Positions 54,507 to 64,000 of a DNA stretch of 64,000 bases are shown here, piece after piece; position 1 is the first letter of the stretch, and the number at the start of each line of letters is the position of its first letter. The stretch lies in contig NZ_JWIB01000007.1 of NCBI RefSeq assembly GCF_000813425.1, forward strand, positions 62,001 through 126,000, written 5' to 3'. The DNA comes from Sporosarcina sp. ZBG7A. Lineage in GTDB: Bacteria; Bacillota; Bacilli; Bacillales_A; Planococcaceae. The notes beneath the pieces are model-generated. The model was not told the DNA's origin. It saw only the letters and a list, made by a program, of their open reading frames with translations, and ran no database searches. A program made the position numbers and the translations under genes.

Positions 54507-54518
54507 CATTTAAATGCG
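54507..54518. repeat. Perfect 12-bp palindrome next to the qcrA -35 box
   Basis: GCATTTAAATGC, four bases upstream of the -35 element of the qcrA promoter. Position fits an operator or activator site, but no factor can be named from sequence. Confidence 0.45.
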
Positions 54519-54584
54519 TTTTCTGTTTGTGAACAAATAATGAATTTTTCTCAGTTACAATTCACAAATCCTTCTATTAATCGC

Positions 54585-55031
54585 CTATTTTATCCATTCT
54601 TCCGTAAACCGCGGCAGTAGCTGCTTTAATTGGTCTTCCAAAATGGATTGTTTTAACCGATCATCCATATTTTCAATCGGAATGGAAGGCAACCATAACA
54701 CTTTTTCTTGAATGTCAATGCTTGTCCATGCAGAATCCGTTGTAACATAAAAAACGTGTTTAAATGGGGATTTTGTTAAGTCTGTTGAAAGCATTCCACC
54801 GAATTGCTGAATGTCCATTGAAGGTGTGTAAGCAAAAGGGGGTGCTACCATGATTCTCCCTTTAAACTGTAATTCAATATAGTCTACTAAGTTCATTAAA
54901 AAGTCTGTTGAGGATGCGCTTGCTTTCATCCTCTCTTCAACTGTTTCAACTTTTATAAGAGGGACGACCAACGTATCTATGTATTCTTTTTGTTGCAAAA
55001 ACAGATTCATATCTGAAGCATTCCAATTCAT
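54585..55031 (-). CDS. ypiF: DUF2487 family protein YpiF
   Basis: A 148-residue cytoplasmic protein matching YpiF/DUF2487 (MNWNASDMNLFLQQKEYIDTLVVPLI at the start). It is encoded between the TPR/YpiB genes and qcrA, as in B. subtilis. Function unknown; the invariable link with qcr genes suggests but does not show a role with the bc complex. ATG with AAAGGTTGG upstream. Confidence 0.84.
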   Translation of the reverse strand: MNWNASDMNLFLQQKEYIDTLVVPLIKVETVEERMKASASSTDFLMNLVDYIELQFKGRIMVAPPFAYTPSMDIQQFGGMLSTDLTKSPFKHVFYVTTDSAWTSIDIQEKVLWLPSIPIENMDDRLKQSILEDQLKQLLPRFTEEWIK

Positions 55032-55057
55032 TGTATCCAACCTTTCCTAGTGAAGAA

Positions 55058-55082
55058 TGACTCCATCACATTGATGGAGTCA
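55058..55082 (-). repeat. Hairpin at the ypiB-ypiF junction
   Basis: Perfect arms TGACTCCATCA / TGATGGAGTCA with a three-base loop; the ypiB stop codon is part of the stem. The tail TTCTTCACT is too poor for a strong terminator, so it may fine-tune ypiF expression or mRNA stability. Confidence 0.6.
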
Positions 55083-55634
55083 CCGCTCTTCAAATACTTT
55101 CAACTCGTTCAACATCGCTGATAAAGCCAAAAATTGTTTCTCATCATTTGCATCAAGGGCTTCATCTACATACTTCATCAATGTTTCTTTAGTCATCGTT
55201 GTTACACTTTCATGTAACAACTGTTTTGCAATCTGTCGATCCCGCTCACTGACTTGCTGATCCATTGGAAAATACGGATTCTCTTCAAGCACACTCGCAT
55301 AATGTGGCGAGCTGTTGCTCTTTAGGAAGTTAAGCTGAATGAACATTTTTTCATCCGGATGCAAACGCAAATCATGAAACGATTTCTCCGCATCTGTTGT
55401 CATTAGACTCCCTTTGTAAAATCTGAAAGGCACACCATTCGAGTCAGTTGTCGAAATCACCATCGCTCGCGGACAAAAATGTGCGTCGTTTGTAAAATGA
55501 ACATTTCTCAAAATCTTCTCATGGCTTAATAAGTAATTCAAAATCCAGACACATTCCCGGCGCTTTAAACGATAGCGCTTTAAAAACCACCTAATGAAAT
55601 CCTTTTTGGCAGCGACAGGAATCATGGCTTCCAT
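55080..55634 (-). CDS. ypiB: UPF0302 protein YpiB with C-terminal IDEAL motif
   Basis: A 184-residue protein: the UPF0302 domain (residues 1-130; FIRWFLKRYRLKRRECVWILNYLL and FTNDAHFCPRAMVIST) followed by an IDEAL-type segment (YVDEALDANDEKQFLALSAML). Known in B. subtilis as YpiB, with a link to PP2C/membrane-lipid-related phenotypes reported for relatives; its activity is not established. ATG with GGAGGCG upstream; one base from ypiA. Confidence 0.86.
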   Translation of the reverse strand: MEAMIPVAAKKDFIRWFLKRYRLKRRECVWILNYLLSHEKILRNVHFTNDAHFCPRAMVISTTDSNGVPFRFYKGSLMTTDAEKSFHDLRLHPDEKMFIQLNFLKSNSSPHYASVLEENPYFPMDQQVSERDRQIAKQLLHESVTTMTKETLMKYVDEALDANDEKQFLALSAMLNELKVFEER

Positions 55635-55635
55635 C

Positions 55636-56907
55636 TTACGCCTCCTCTTCTTCCTGATCCTCTAGAAATGATGTCCATTCAGGATGATCCGGTACAAGCT
55701 TCACCAGTTCCTTTACAATGTTCATCGCTTCCGGTCGTTTCCCTTCTTCTAGTAGAAACTTAGCGTATCTTTCTAGAAATTCCGGATCTTCCTTCATGCC
55801 AGTGTATGCCTGAACGTAAGAATCGTATGCCTCCGCATAACGTTCTAGATTCTCCTCAGCATATGCTTTGAATGCAGCAAGTAAAGGGATTTCCAACTGT
55901 TCTTCAGATGCATCTTGAAGAAGTTCCAGTAGGTTATCGTGTTGTTCTCGTTGTTCGAACAAAGAAGCTAGTGAAATGCGAGCTTCTACGTACTCGGGAT
56001 CTAAAGCTAGTGCATCTCCCAAATAGCGCTCTGCATCTTCAGGTAGACCTAGCTTCAGTGCAATTTTACCCGCCGCAAGATGCAGCTCTTTGTCGAATTC
56101 GTCTCTTCGTATCCCTTCTTTAAAGAAAGAGAACGCTTTTTCACTTTCATCTAGTAATAGACTTGCCTGCCCCGCCAGCATATATGCAGAAAAATAGTCA
56201 GGATCCATTTCAATTAACTGATCTAAATGATTCAGCGCTGGTTGAGAATTTCCACTTTGGTATTGGCTATATGCTGCACCGAAAAGCGTGTCGGGATGTA
56301 CATTCCCATGCTTTAGTAGAGACTCGTAATAAGGAACTGCTTCTTCATACGCACCACCGGCACTGTATGCTTCTGCAATCCGCGATTCAAGGGATGTGCC
56401 ACCAACTTCATCGACTCCCCGTTCTCTCAGTTTCAAGTAAAGACGAACAGCTTCTGAATATTTACCACTCTCCAGCAGAAGTTCTGCTTTCGCAAAACGG
56501 ATGACCGGCTCTTCTGGTGCAAGCTCTGCTGCTTCATCAATTTTAGATAATGCAACTTCTGCCATTCCAACCGTTTGATAATAATCGGCTAGCAATAAAA
56601 GTGCTTGCAGATACTCTTCTTCTTCTTTCTGTATATCCGTCAAGAGTAACAGCGCCTCGTCTTCTCTTCCCAACGCCATCATTGCTTCTGCTCGATCGAT
56701 TTTCAGTTGACCTGCATCCGGCATGTGGGCGAGTAAAGCATCATATAACTGATCCGCTTGAGGAACGAGACCGTACTCCATTAGAAGAGTTGCACTGTCA
56801 TAAACCGCATCAAACTCAGTGCTTTTCGAGAGTTGCTCAACCGTTTTTTCAATAGCTTGCAACTCGCCATTCATAATCATGTTTTCTAACTGTTGTACCT
56901 GCTCCAT
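55636..56907 (-). CDS. ypiA: Tetratricopeptide repeat protein YpiA
   Basis: A 423-residue TPR protein. Around 12 helical repeats, with motifs such as LLLLADYYQTVGMAEVALSKIDEA, GAAYSQYQSGNSQPALNHLDQL and AGKIALKLGLPEDAERYLGDALAL. Highly acidic and cytoplasmic. It matches YpiA of the aroA-ypiABF-qcr region; no function known beyond a scaffold. ATG with AAGGAG upstream, tightly coupled to ypiB. Confidence 0.88.
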   Translation of the reverse strand: MEQVQQLENMIMNGELQAIEKTVEQLSKSTEFDAVYDSATLLMEYGLVPQADQLYDALLAHMPDAGQLKIDRAEAMMALGREDEALLLLTDIQKEEEEYLQALLLLADYYQTVGMAEVALSKIDEAAELAPEEPVIRFAKAELLLESGKYSEAVRLYLKLRERGVDEVGGTSLESRIAEAYSAGGAYEEAVPYYESLLKHGNVHPDTLFGAAYSQYQSGNSQPALNHLDQLIEMDPDYFSAYMLAGQASLLLDESEKAFSFFKEGIRRDEFDKELHLAAGKIALKLGLPEDAERYLGDALALDPEYVEARISLASLFEQREQHDNLLELLQDASEEQLEIPLLAAFKAYAEENLERYAEAYDSYVQAYTGMKEDPEFLERYAKFLLEEGKRPEAMNIVKELVKLVPDHPEWTSFLEDQEEEEA

Positions 56908-56946
56908 AGTTTCTCCTTTTTTAACACGTTGTATACAATAAGTCCA

Positions 56947-58254
56947 TTAGTGTTTCGATCGAGTCAACGAATTAAGATGTTCGAAAAACCCAGGATAGGA
57001 AACATTAATACAGGAAGCATCTTCAATCTGTACAGGCCCTTCAGTCACTAATGATGCAATGGCAGCCATCATTCCTAATCGATGATCACCGTGAGAGCTA
57101 AGTGTTGCACCATTTAGTTTTGTTGGACCTGTAACACGCATCCCGTCAGGCGTCGGTTCGATGGATGCACCTAGCTTTTGTAGTTCAGAGCAAACCGCTT
57201 CGATCCTGTCCGTCTCTTTCACCCGAAGTTCCTCAGCGTCCTTAATAATCGTGGTCCCTTTTGCTTGAGTTGCAAGTAATGCAATTACAGGTAACTCGTC
57301 AATCAATCTCGGTATTAGAGAACCACTAATTTCAATCGCACGTAAGTCGGAAGTTTCTACTGTGAGCTCTCCATAGGGTTCACCTTCCACTTCAACCTCA
57401 TGCTCAATAGATACTTTAGCTCCCATCTCTTTCAATACATCTACAATCCCCGTGCGAGTGGGATTGAGTCCGACATCTTTAAAAGTAATGGAACTTCCCG
57501 GAACCATTGCCGCTGCACACATAAAAAAGGCAGCAGAAGAAATGTCGCCAGGCACTTTCACATCACACGCTTGTAAGGACTGTCCACCAACAATTGACAC
57601 TGAGGTTCCTTCTGTTTGGACTTTCGCTCCAAACTGTTGAAGCATACGTTCAGTATGGTCACGTGAGATAGCTTTTTCAGTAACAACTGTCGTCCCATCT
57701 GCTGAAAAACCTGCAAATAATAGAGCGGATTTCACTTGTGCACTGGCAATAGGCATTTCATAAGACATGGCTTTGAGAGGAGAACCTTTCACCGTTAACG
57801 GTAACGTTCCTGCTACATGATCACTCTCAAATTTAGCGTCCATTTCAGTCAATGGTGTTGTGACACGACGCATCGGTCGCTTACATAAGTAACGATCACC
57901 TGTAATTTCAGCAGTTACCTTCGATCCTGCGAGAATTCCTAGCAATAATCTAGCTGTGGTCCCGGAATTTCCAGCGTCCAATGCTTCATCCGGATTTTTC
58001 CACGCCGTGATTCCTGGACTTTTAACGGTTACATTTGTTCCACTTCTCTCAATATTCACTCCGAGCTGGGAGAAAATACGGATTGTTGAAAGACAATCTT
58101 CGCCGGCAAGAAAACCACTTATATTCGTTGTACCCTTTGCAATAGCACCGAGCATGACGGCGCGATGCGAAATCGATTTATCACCTGGAACTTGTAAAGT
58201 ACCATTCAATGAGCCTCCTTCAAAGGAAGCTGTAATCTTATCTATTTTCTCCAT
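56947..58254 (-). CDS. aroA: 3-phosphoshikimate 1-carboxyvinyltransferase (EPSP synthase)
   Basis: A 435-residue enzyme of the shikimate pathway, also named aroE in Bacillus. LQVPGDKSISHRAVMLGAIA and DAGNSGTTARLLLGILAG are the PEP/shikimate-3-phosphate motifs; RVKETDRIEAVCSEL and GDHRLGMMAAIA lie in the C-terminal half. The NSGTTxR form suggests a class II-like enzyme. The ATG at 58254 has GGAGG eight bases upstream, and the tyrA stop overlaps it. Confidence 0.96.
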   Translation of the reverse strand: MEKIDKITASFEGGSLNGTLQVPGDKSISHRAVMLGAIAKGTTNISGFLAGEDCLSTIRIFSQLGVNIERSGTNVTVKSPGITAWKNPDEALDAGNSGTTARLLLGILAGSKVTAEITGDRYLCKRPMRRVTTPLTEMDAKFESDHVAGTLPLTVKGSPLKAMSYEMPIASAQVKSALLFAGFSADGTTVVTEKAISRDHTERMLQQFGAKVQTEGTSVSIVGGQSLQACDVKVPGDISSAAFFMCAAAMVPGSSITFKDVGLNPTRTGIVDVLKEMGAKVSIEHEVEVEGEPYGELTVETSDLRAIEISGSLIPRLIDELPVIALLATQAKGTTIIKDAEELRVKETDRIEAVCSELQKLGASIEPTPDGMRVTGPTKLNGATLSSHGDHRLGMMAAIASLVTEGPVQIEDASCINVSYPGFFEHLNSLTRSKH

Positions 58255-58268
58255 AAAAAGCGCCTCCG

Positions 58269-59381
58269 TCAAAGTATTTGCATAGAGTACTCAGTTTCTT
58301 TCTCAAGCACTTGTGCAGCATTATTCCGTTCCGCTGCAGAACGGAAGCTGATGACGAGAATTCCATATACATCAGTCCGAGTTTCAACGATACGAATATT
58401 AGTCAAACTAATCTCTTTCACAGCCAAAATACGTGTGATTTCAGAAATCACTCCCGGATGATCGGGGACATCTATATGAAGGTCGAACTGCATATACAGA
58501 GCGCCTTGAGCTTCGTCCTTTGTAACCGAAGGAAGATTGTCGCGAAACTGTTTCGCTTGATCGAAAAATTGTTGAATCGTACTTGGGTCATTGTCAGTTA
58601 GCATTTCTCGTACCGTATGCATTTCAGACAGCCATCTATCTAACTGACCTACTAACTCTTCTTTGTTCTGAACAGTGATATCCCGCCACATAACCGGATC
58701 CGCCGATGCAATCCGTGTAAGATCTCGGAAACCACCAGCAGCAAGTCTTCGCACAAAGGGCTGTTGTTGTTCTTGGTAAGAAAGCAGGTTCACGAGAGAG
58801 GATGCGATAATATGAGGGAAGTGACTAACTACTGCAGTCATCTGATCATGCTCAGATGCACCTAGCACGGCTAATTTCCCTTGTGTCACTGTTAACAGTG
58901 TTTTCATGCGTTCGAGATCACCTGAATGACAACTTTCTACAGGAGTTAGCACATAATAGGCGTTTTCAAATAGATGCTCGATAGCTGCCGAAATTCCACT
59001 TTTATGTGACCCCGCCATCGGATGTCCTCCAATAAAGGTAATTCCTTTGTCGATCAAACCACTTGCAGCATTCATGATCGGTTGTTTGGTGCTTCCAGTA
59101 TCACTTACAATTACAGTTGGTTTCATCTCCCACGATACTGCTTCCTGTAATAGTTGCGCAGTTGCCGCAACAGGCACAGCAAATATGAGGAAATCTGCTT
59201 CTTTTGCTGCCGCTTTGACTGAAGGTGCGACGGAGTCAATTATACCTCTTCGATAAGCTTCATCCGCCGATTTATAGGAACGATCAAATCCCGTAATTAC
59301 GACATCAGGATTTCGTTTCAACGCTAATGCTAGGGAACCACCGATCAGCCCTAGTCCAATGATAGATACGTTAGTTGTCAT
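58269..59381 (-). CDS. tyrA: Prephenate dehydrogenase with C-terminal ACT domain
   Basis: A 370-residue enzyme. The NAD-binding motif ISIIGLGLIGGSLALALKR-like start (VSIIGLGLIGGSLALAL), GGHPMAGSHKSGISAA, and catalytic HxxD region (FPHIIASSLVN) are present; residues about 295-370 form an ACT domain (LHIDVPDHPGVISEITRILAV) that likely mediates tyrosine feedback. Converts prephenate to 4-hydroxyphenylpyruvate. GAGGTTAAACC precedes the ATG; four bases from hisC. Confidence 0.95.
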   Translation of the reverse strand: MTTNVSIIGLGLIGGSLALALKRNPDVVITGFDRSYKSADEAYRRGIIDSVAPSVKAAAKEADFLIFAVPVAATAQLLQEAVSWEMKPTVIVSDTGSTKQPIMNAASGLIDKGITFIGGHPMAGSHKSGISAAIEHLFENAYYVLTPVESCHSGDLERMKTLLTVTQGKLAVLGASEHDQMTAVVSHFPHIIASSLVNLLSYQEQQQPFVRRLAAGGFRDLTRIASADPVMWRDITVQNKEELVGQLDRWLSEMHTVREMLTDNDPSTIQQFFDQAKQFRDNLPSVTKDEAQGALYMQFDLHIDVPDHPGVISEITRILAVKEISLTNIRIVETRTDVYGILVISFRSAAERNNAAQVLEKETEYSMQIL

Positions 59382-59385
59382 AGGT

Positions 59386-60477
59386 TTAACCTCTGTTTGT
59401 CAATAGTGTTTCGAACGCTTTGAAAAAACCAGTATTTTGCTCTTCAGAACCGATAGTCACACGAATTCGATTAGGCGTTCCAAGTAGATCTCCACTTCGT
59501 ACGATATAGCCAAGTTGCATTAACTGATTTGATGCTTCATTTGCATTTATAGGGACTTCAATTAGGACAAAGTTCGCTTCAGATGGATTAATGGCCAAAT
59601 CATTCTCCCTTGCAAATTCTTCAAAACGCTTTCGCTGTTTCGCATTTTCAAGACGACATTCATCAATGAAAGTCTGGTCTTCCAAAGCTTTTTCAGCAAC
59701 AAGGAGAGATAGAGAACTTGTATTAAATGGATTTCTAACTTTGTTGAGCTCAGTAATAACTTCAGAAGAAGCGATTCCATATCCAACACGGAAGGAGGCG
59801 AGACCGTATGCTTTCGAGAATGTCCGCAAAATCATGAGATTCGGGTATTCAGATAGCCATTGAATCGGATCCTCATAACTCTCCTCAGTTATGTATTCAA
59901 AGTATGCTTCATCCAAAACAGTCAAGATCGTTCTAGGCACTTCATCTAAAAACTTTTTCAAGCTATTAGATGGGATCAAGTCACCTGTAGGATTGTTTGG
60001 GCTACAGATCCAGATAACCGATGTTGCCGAATCGATTTCTTGTAAGAATTGTTTAAGATCGTGTTGACCACCCACTAACGGAACTTCACGTACTTCCGCT
60101 CCTTCAATTCTTGCATTGTGTCCATATTGCGGAAATGATGGTGTTGGCATTACCGTATTCGACTCACTTGTTAAGAGTGTACGACAAATAATCGTAATAA
60201 GATCATCTGATCCATTTCCTAGGATGACATTAGATTCATCCACTCCTAATTTTTCTGCAAGTTTCGTTTTGAGTGGAGGAGCACCGGTCTCAGGATACAT
60301 TTCAATCTGAATCTCTGGATTCGCTAAAAGTTTACGTACCGAAGGAGCACAACCATAAGGATTTTCGTTAGAAGCTAGCTTTACAAGTTCTTCTAAGCCG
60401 AATTCCTTTTGTACCTCTTCAATAGATCTACCTGGTTTATACGGCTTCATAGTTGCTAGTGCTGGTTTCCAATTCAT
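59386..60477 (-). CDS. hisC: Histidinol-phosphate / aromatic aminotransferase
   Basis: A 363-residue PLP aminotransferase. LASNENPYGCAPSV, GNGSDDLITII, SPNNPTGDLIP, and the PLP-lysine block TFSKAYGLASFRVGYGIAS are intact. In Bacillus the enzyme serves both histidine synthesis and the last step of tyrosine/phenylalanine, which fits its place before tyrA. ATG with CAGGAGGAG upstream. Between hisC and aroH are only 25 bases, where B. subtilis has six trp genes. Confidence 0.95.
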   Translation of the reverse strand: MNWKPALATMKPYKPGRSIEEVQKEFGLEELVKLASNENPYGCAPSVRKLLANPEIQIEMYPETGAPPLKTKLAEKLGVDESNVILGNGSDDLITIICRTLLTSESNTVMPTPSFPQYGHNARIEGAEVREVPLVGGQHDLKQFLQEIDSATSVIWICSPNNPTGDLIPSNSLKKFLDEVPRTILTVLDEAYFEYITEESYEDPIQWLSEYPNLMILRTFSKAYGLASFRVGYGIASSEVITELNKVRNPFNTSSLSLLVAEKALEDQTFIDECRLENAKQRKRFEEFARENDLAINPSEANFVLIEVPINANEASNQLMQLGYIVRSGDLLGTPNRIRVTIGSEEQNTGFFKAFETLLTNRG

Positions 60478-60502
60478 GTGCGATCTCCTCCTGTATGATG
60501 AC

Positions 60503-60868
60503 CTATTTCTTAAGATCGGGTCTAAGTTTCACTGCATCATTTTGATAGATATGAATGATATCTTGCTGCGCAACCTCTGTGTTGACATGCATGAGTACAC
60601 GTATACACAGTGGCATCCCCCCAGATACGTCCATTTCATGCATACACATCACAGGAACATATGTCCAACCTTCTATTGTACGTACCGCTTTTGCAGGAAA
60701 TGCGGATTGTACGTCGACAGTTGTAGAGATTAGCACAGAAACGATGTCTTCGGCCTCTAAATTATTTTCATTAGCCATTGTTTGAACTAATAGCTCGGTT
60801 GCTTCTAAAACAGCTTGTTGGTCATCCTGACTTACGGTTGTCGCACCCCTTACGCCTCTTACTGTCAT
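60503..60868 (-). CDS. aroH: Chorismate mutase, AroH class
   Basis: A 121-residue trimeric chorismate mutase of the Bacillus type. RGVRGATTVSQDD carries Arg7, and the active-site Arg90-equivalent is in PLCIRVLMHVNT, followed by the C-terminal segment. It converts chorismate to prephenate. Start ATG overlapping the aroB stop (ATGA). Confidence 0.96.
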   Translation of the reverse strand: MTVRGVRGATTVSQDDQQAVLEATELLVQTMANENNLEAEDIVSVLISTTVDVQSAFPAKAVRTIEGWTYVPVMCMHEMDVSGGMPLCIRVLMHVNTEVAQQDIIHIYQNDAVKLRPDLKK

Positions 60869-61971
60869 GTTTGCACTTCCCCCTTTATACGCGAAATCAG
60901 TTCATAAAATGAGTGTTCACATTGTTCTTCAGAAACTTTTTGAGCAAATGGATTTCCAAGACTCTTGAGTAAAACAAAGACCAATTCTCCTGAGGACACT
61001 TTTTTATCCTTTTTCATGAAAGGTAACAGTGCACTGAATTCAACTTCCAAAATTGCCTGTATTGGATATCCACCATGATCAGCAAAGCGAATAAACCTGT
61101 GTGTGAATTCCGGTGTGATATCGCCATAGGTTTCACTTAACAAAAGACTATACGCCATACCGATCATGACACACTCCCCATGACTGACTTTACCAAATCC
61201 AAAATATGCTTCTACGGCATGACCTAGAGTATGACCGAAGTTCAAAAACTTACGCATATCTTGTTCAAATTCGTCTTGTGAAACAATATCAGCTTTAACT
61301 TGAATCCCTTTTATAAGCTCAGATGTTAACACGTCCGCAGAAAAGTGCGGGAAGTCAGAATTCAAAAGCAATGACTCCGTCCAGTCAGCATCTGATATCA
61401 ATGCATGTTTTAGGAGCTCAGCCATGCCAGAGCGTATTTCCCGTTTTGGTAGGGTCGTAAATAGATCAGGCTGGAATAGAACACCAGCCGGCTGATGAAA
61501 TGCCCCGACCATATTTTTACCTTCTGGCATGTTAATAGCAGTTTTACCGCCTACAGCACTATCATGAGCAAGTATCGTTGTCGGGCATTGGAGGAATGGA
61601 ATCCCCCTCATAAAGGTTGCAGCGACAAATCCAGTCAAGTCACCACAAGCTCCTCCACCGAATGCAATTAATACAGATTGTCTAGTGAAATTATGCTGCA
61701 GCAAAAACGAGTGGCAACTCATGAAACTTATTGGGGTTTTACTCTCTTCTCCCGCTGGAAGGATATGCAGCTCATAGTCAATCCCGGCTGCTTTTAATGC
61801 TTGTTCAAGTTTATCCAAGTGATATGAGGCAGCTGTCGCATCTGCAAAAACCCCGACTTTATCTGCATTATGCAGTAACTCTTTGTACTCCGTGGCAAAG
61901 AGCTCGTATACCTCTTCGCTAATGTGAACGTCGTATGAAGTGTTTTTTGTTTTGACGGTGAGTTGTTCCAT
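60865..61971 (-). CDS. aroB: 3-dehydroquinate synthase
   Basis: A 368-residue NAD-dependent, metal-binding enzyme. FGGGACGDLTGFVAATFMRGIPFLQCPTTILAHDSAVGGKTAINMPEGKN-type core (several 20-residue blocks) includes the nucleotide and substrate motifs; LNFGHTLGHAVEAYFGFGKVSHGE carries metal-binding histidines. Second gene of aroC-aroB-aroH-hisC-tyrA-aroA. ATG with AAGGAG upstream, three bases from the aroC stop. Confidence 0.96.
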   Translation of the reverse strand: MEQLTVKTKNTSYDVHISEEVYELFATEYKELLHNADKVGVFADATAASYHLDKLEQALKAAGIDYELHILPAGEESKTPISFMSCHSFLLQHNFTRQSVLIAFGGGACGDLTGFVAATFMRGIPFLQCPTTILAHDSAVGGKTAINMPEGKNMVGAFHQPAGVLFQPDLFTTLPKREIRSGMAELLKHALISDADWTESLLLNSDFPHFSADVLTSELIKGIQVKADIVSQDEFEQDMRKFLNFGHTLGHAVEAYFGFGKVSHGECVMIGMAYSLLLSETYGDITPEFTHRFIRFADHGGYPIQAILEVEFSALLPFMKKDKKVSSGELVFVLLKSLGNPFAQKVSEEQCEHSFYELISRIKGEVQT

Positions 61972-61974
61972 CGC

Positions 61975-63156
61975 TTAAAACTCCTTTGCGTAAAGACGGT
62001 ATTGCTCTAGGTCAGCTTTCAGTCCATCCATTTCAAACGAACGAAATTCTTCGATAATCACTTTAGCTAATTCAGTGGCAATTACGTGTTCCGCAACGAC
62101 GGATGCAGCAGGTACTGCACATGGATCAGACCGCTCGATGGTTGCTGTAAATGGCTCCTTCGTGTCGATATCGACACTTTCTAACGGTTTATACAACGTC
62201 GGAATCGGTTTCATGACTCCTCTAATGACAATCGGCATTCCCGTCGACATACCACCTTCTAACCCTCCAAGACGATTCGATTTTCTGAAATAGCCTCTCT
62301 CTTCGGACCATACGATTTCGTCATGTACTTCACTCCCGAAACGCTTTGCCATTTCAAAGCCAATCCCGAATTCTACACCTTTGAACGCATTAATGGACAT
62401 CATAGCCGCTGCAAGACGACCGTCTAACTTCCGGTCAAACTGAGCGTAACTTCCCATACCAGGTGGGCATCCTTCAATTACAACTTCCACTACCCCACCC
62501 AAAGTGTCTCCACGACCTTTTGCGTCATCGATTGCTTCTACCATGGCTTGTGACACTTCGGAATCCGCACAATATACAGGATCGGCTTCCACTTGTGCAC
62601 GAATCTCTTCCATCGTAAGCTCAGCAGTTGAAGCGGAATCAGCGACAATACCTCCGATTTCGACAACATGCGCAATCGTATTGATACCGAGTTCTCGTAA
62701 AAATTGTTTTGCCACAGCACCTGCAGCTACTCGCATCGTTGTTTCACGTGCAGATGAGCGCTCTAGTACGTTTCTAAGATCTCGATGCCCGTATTTAATG
62801 CCCCCTACTAAGTCTGCATGACCAGGTCTTGGCCGCGTAATCTGACGTTTAATATCCTCGGGTCTAACGTTCTCTGGAAGAGGTTCAACACCCATAATAG
62901 ATGTCCAATGCTTCCAATCATCGTTGACGACTGTTAATGTCACAGGTGAACCAAGTGTTTTCCCATGGCGGACACCAGATGAAATAACTACCTGATCTTT
63001 TTCAATCTGCATTCTGCGACCTCTTCCATGTCCACCTTGGCGGCGTGAAAGTTCTCTTGTTATCATTTCAGCTGTCAATGGTAATTGCGCCGGTAATCCT
63101 TCAATAATCGTGGTCAACTCTGGACCGTGTGATTCTCCCGCTGTTAATATCCTCAT
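61975..63156 (-). CDS. aroC: Chorismate synthase
   Basis: A 393-residue FMN-dependent enzyme, also named aroF in Bacillus. [20 protein letters not shown] at the start, [34 protein letters not shown], and the late motif [17 protein letters not shown] are characteristic. First gene of the aromatic operon. The ATG at 63156 has GGGGG eight bases upstream; codons before it are not conserved. Confidence 0.96.
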   Translation of the reverse strand: MRILTAGESHGPELTTIIEGLPAQLPLTAEMITRELSRRQGGHGRGRRMQIEKDQVVISSGVRHGKTLGSPVTLTVVNDDWKHWTSIMGVEPLPENVRPEDIKRQITRPRPGHADLVGGIKYGHRDLRNVLERSSARETTMRVAAGAVAKQFLRELGINTIAHVVEIGGIVADSASTAELTMEEIRAQVEADPVYCADSEVSQAMVEAIDDAKGRGDTLGGVVEVVIEGCPPGMGSYAQFDRKLDGRLAAAMMSINAFKGVEFGIGFEMAKRFGSEVHDEIVWSEERGYFRKSNRLGGLEGGMSTGMPIVIRGVMKPIPTLYKPLESVDIDTKEPFTATIERSDPCAVPAASVVAEHVIATELAKVIIEEFRSFEMDGLKADLEQYRLYAKEF

Positions 63157-63202
63157 TTCCATATCCCCCTTTTGATACTTGCTGAAATGAACCATTGTTA
63201 GC

Positions 63203-63231
63203 ACTTTACCAAACTACAGCAATATTGACTA
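63203..63231 (-). promoter_or_regulatory. Promoter of the aroC-led aromatic operon
   Basis: Minus strand TAGTCA (63226-63231), 17-base spacer ending TGG, then TAAAGT (63203-63208), an extended -10. It lies about 47 bases ahead of the aroC start and after the cheR terminator. No T-box or trp-type leader is seen. Confidence 0.6.
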
Positions 63232-63245
63232 CTTGTTTAAACAAA

Positions 63246-63269
63246 AAAACCCGGAAATGTCCGGATTTT
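63246..63269 (-). terminator. Intrinsic terminator after cheR
   Basis: Arms AAAACCCGG / CCGGATTTT (one G-U pair), six-base loop, and seven T on the minus strand immediately after the cheR stop. Confidence 0.85.

Positions 63270-64000
<731 letters not shown>

Overview
The window is a gene-dense piece of a low- to mid-GC Firmicutes chromosome. Gene order and protein sequences match Bacillaceae/Planococcaceae, and a Sporosarcina/Planococcus-like member of the Bacillales is the best guess; this rests on recalled families and synteny, not on a database search. Almost everything is housekeeping and most genes are on the minus strand. There is no rRNA, tRNA, insertion sequence, prophage or CRISPR array.

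Region 1 (about 1-16.1 kb) follows the B. subtilis 'yrr' neighbourhood: mtnN (cut by the window edge), yrrS, greA, udk, yrrM, mltG, the yrzL-ruvX-yrzB operon, alaS behind a complete T-box leader, recD2, a TPR protein (yrrB), mnmA, its cysteine desulfurase yrvO, and the cysteine-metabolism repressor cymR. The divergent rarA and the niacin-responsive repressor nadR follow. The U32 peptidase pair yrrN-yrrO, found between yrrM and udk in B. subtilis, is missing.

Region 2 (16.1-31.5 kb) jumps to the 'yp' neighbourhood: an HD hydrolase, a cold-shock protein, the small zinc protein YpeQ, an RNase HI-like protein, a phosphoesterase, a mercaptopyruvate-type sulfurtransferase, the double dynamin DynA, a stand-alone CheX-family protein, the Fe-S helicase YpvA, the rRNA methyltransferase RlmL/YpsC, RNase P RNA (rnpB), gpsB, the mitomycin-repair pair mrfB-mrfA, and yppE.

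Region 3 (31.7-43.4 kb) holds recU-ponA (plus strand), then ypoC, nth, dnaD, asnS, aspB, ypmB, dinG and panD. The PBP1A encoded by ponA ends in a fibronectin-like module and a long Asn/Gly tail.

Region 4 (43.4-64 kb) continues with panC, panB, birA, cca, bshA, dapB, ypjD, ypjC (plus), a YugP zinc metallopeptidase, ypjA, the menaquinol:cytochrome c reductase operon qcrABC, ypiF-ypiB-ypiA, and the aromatic supra-operon aroC-aroB-aroH-hisC-tyrA-aroA. A truncated cheR lies at the right edge. Compared with B. subtilis, bshB1 and mgsA are absent next to bshA, and the whole trp block is absent between aroH and hisC.

The most interesting non-coding feature is the panBCD leader (45.09-45.32 kb). It contains a promoter, a 13-codon ORF with a strong ribosome-binding site, and three mutually exclusive pairing segments ending in an intrinsic terminator, which looks like a transcription-attenuation device. 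I found no strong evidence of a wholly new multi-gene system.
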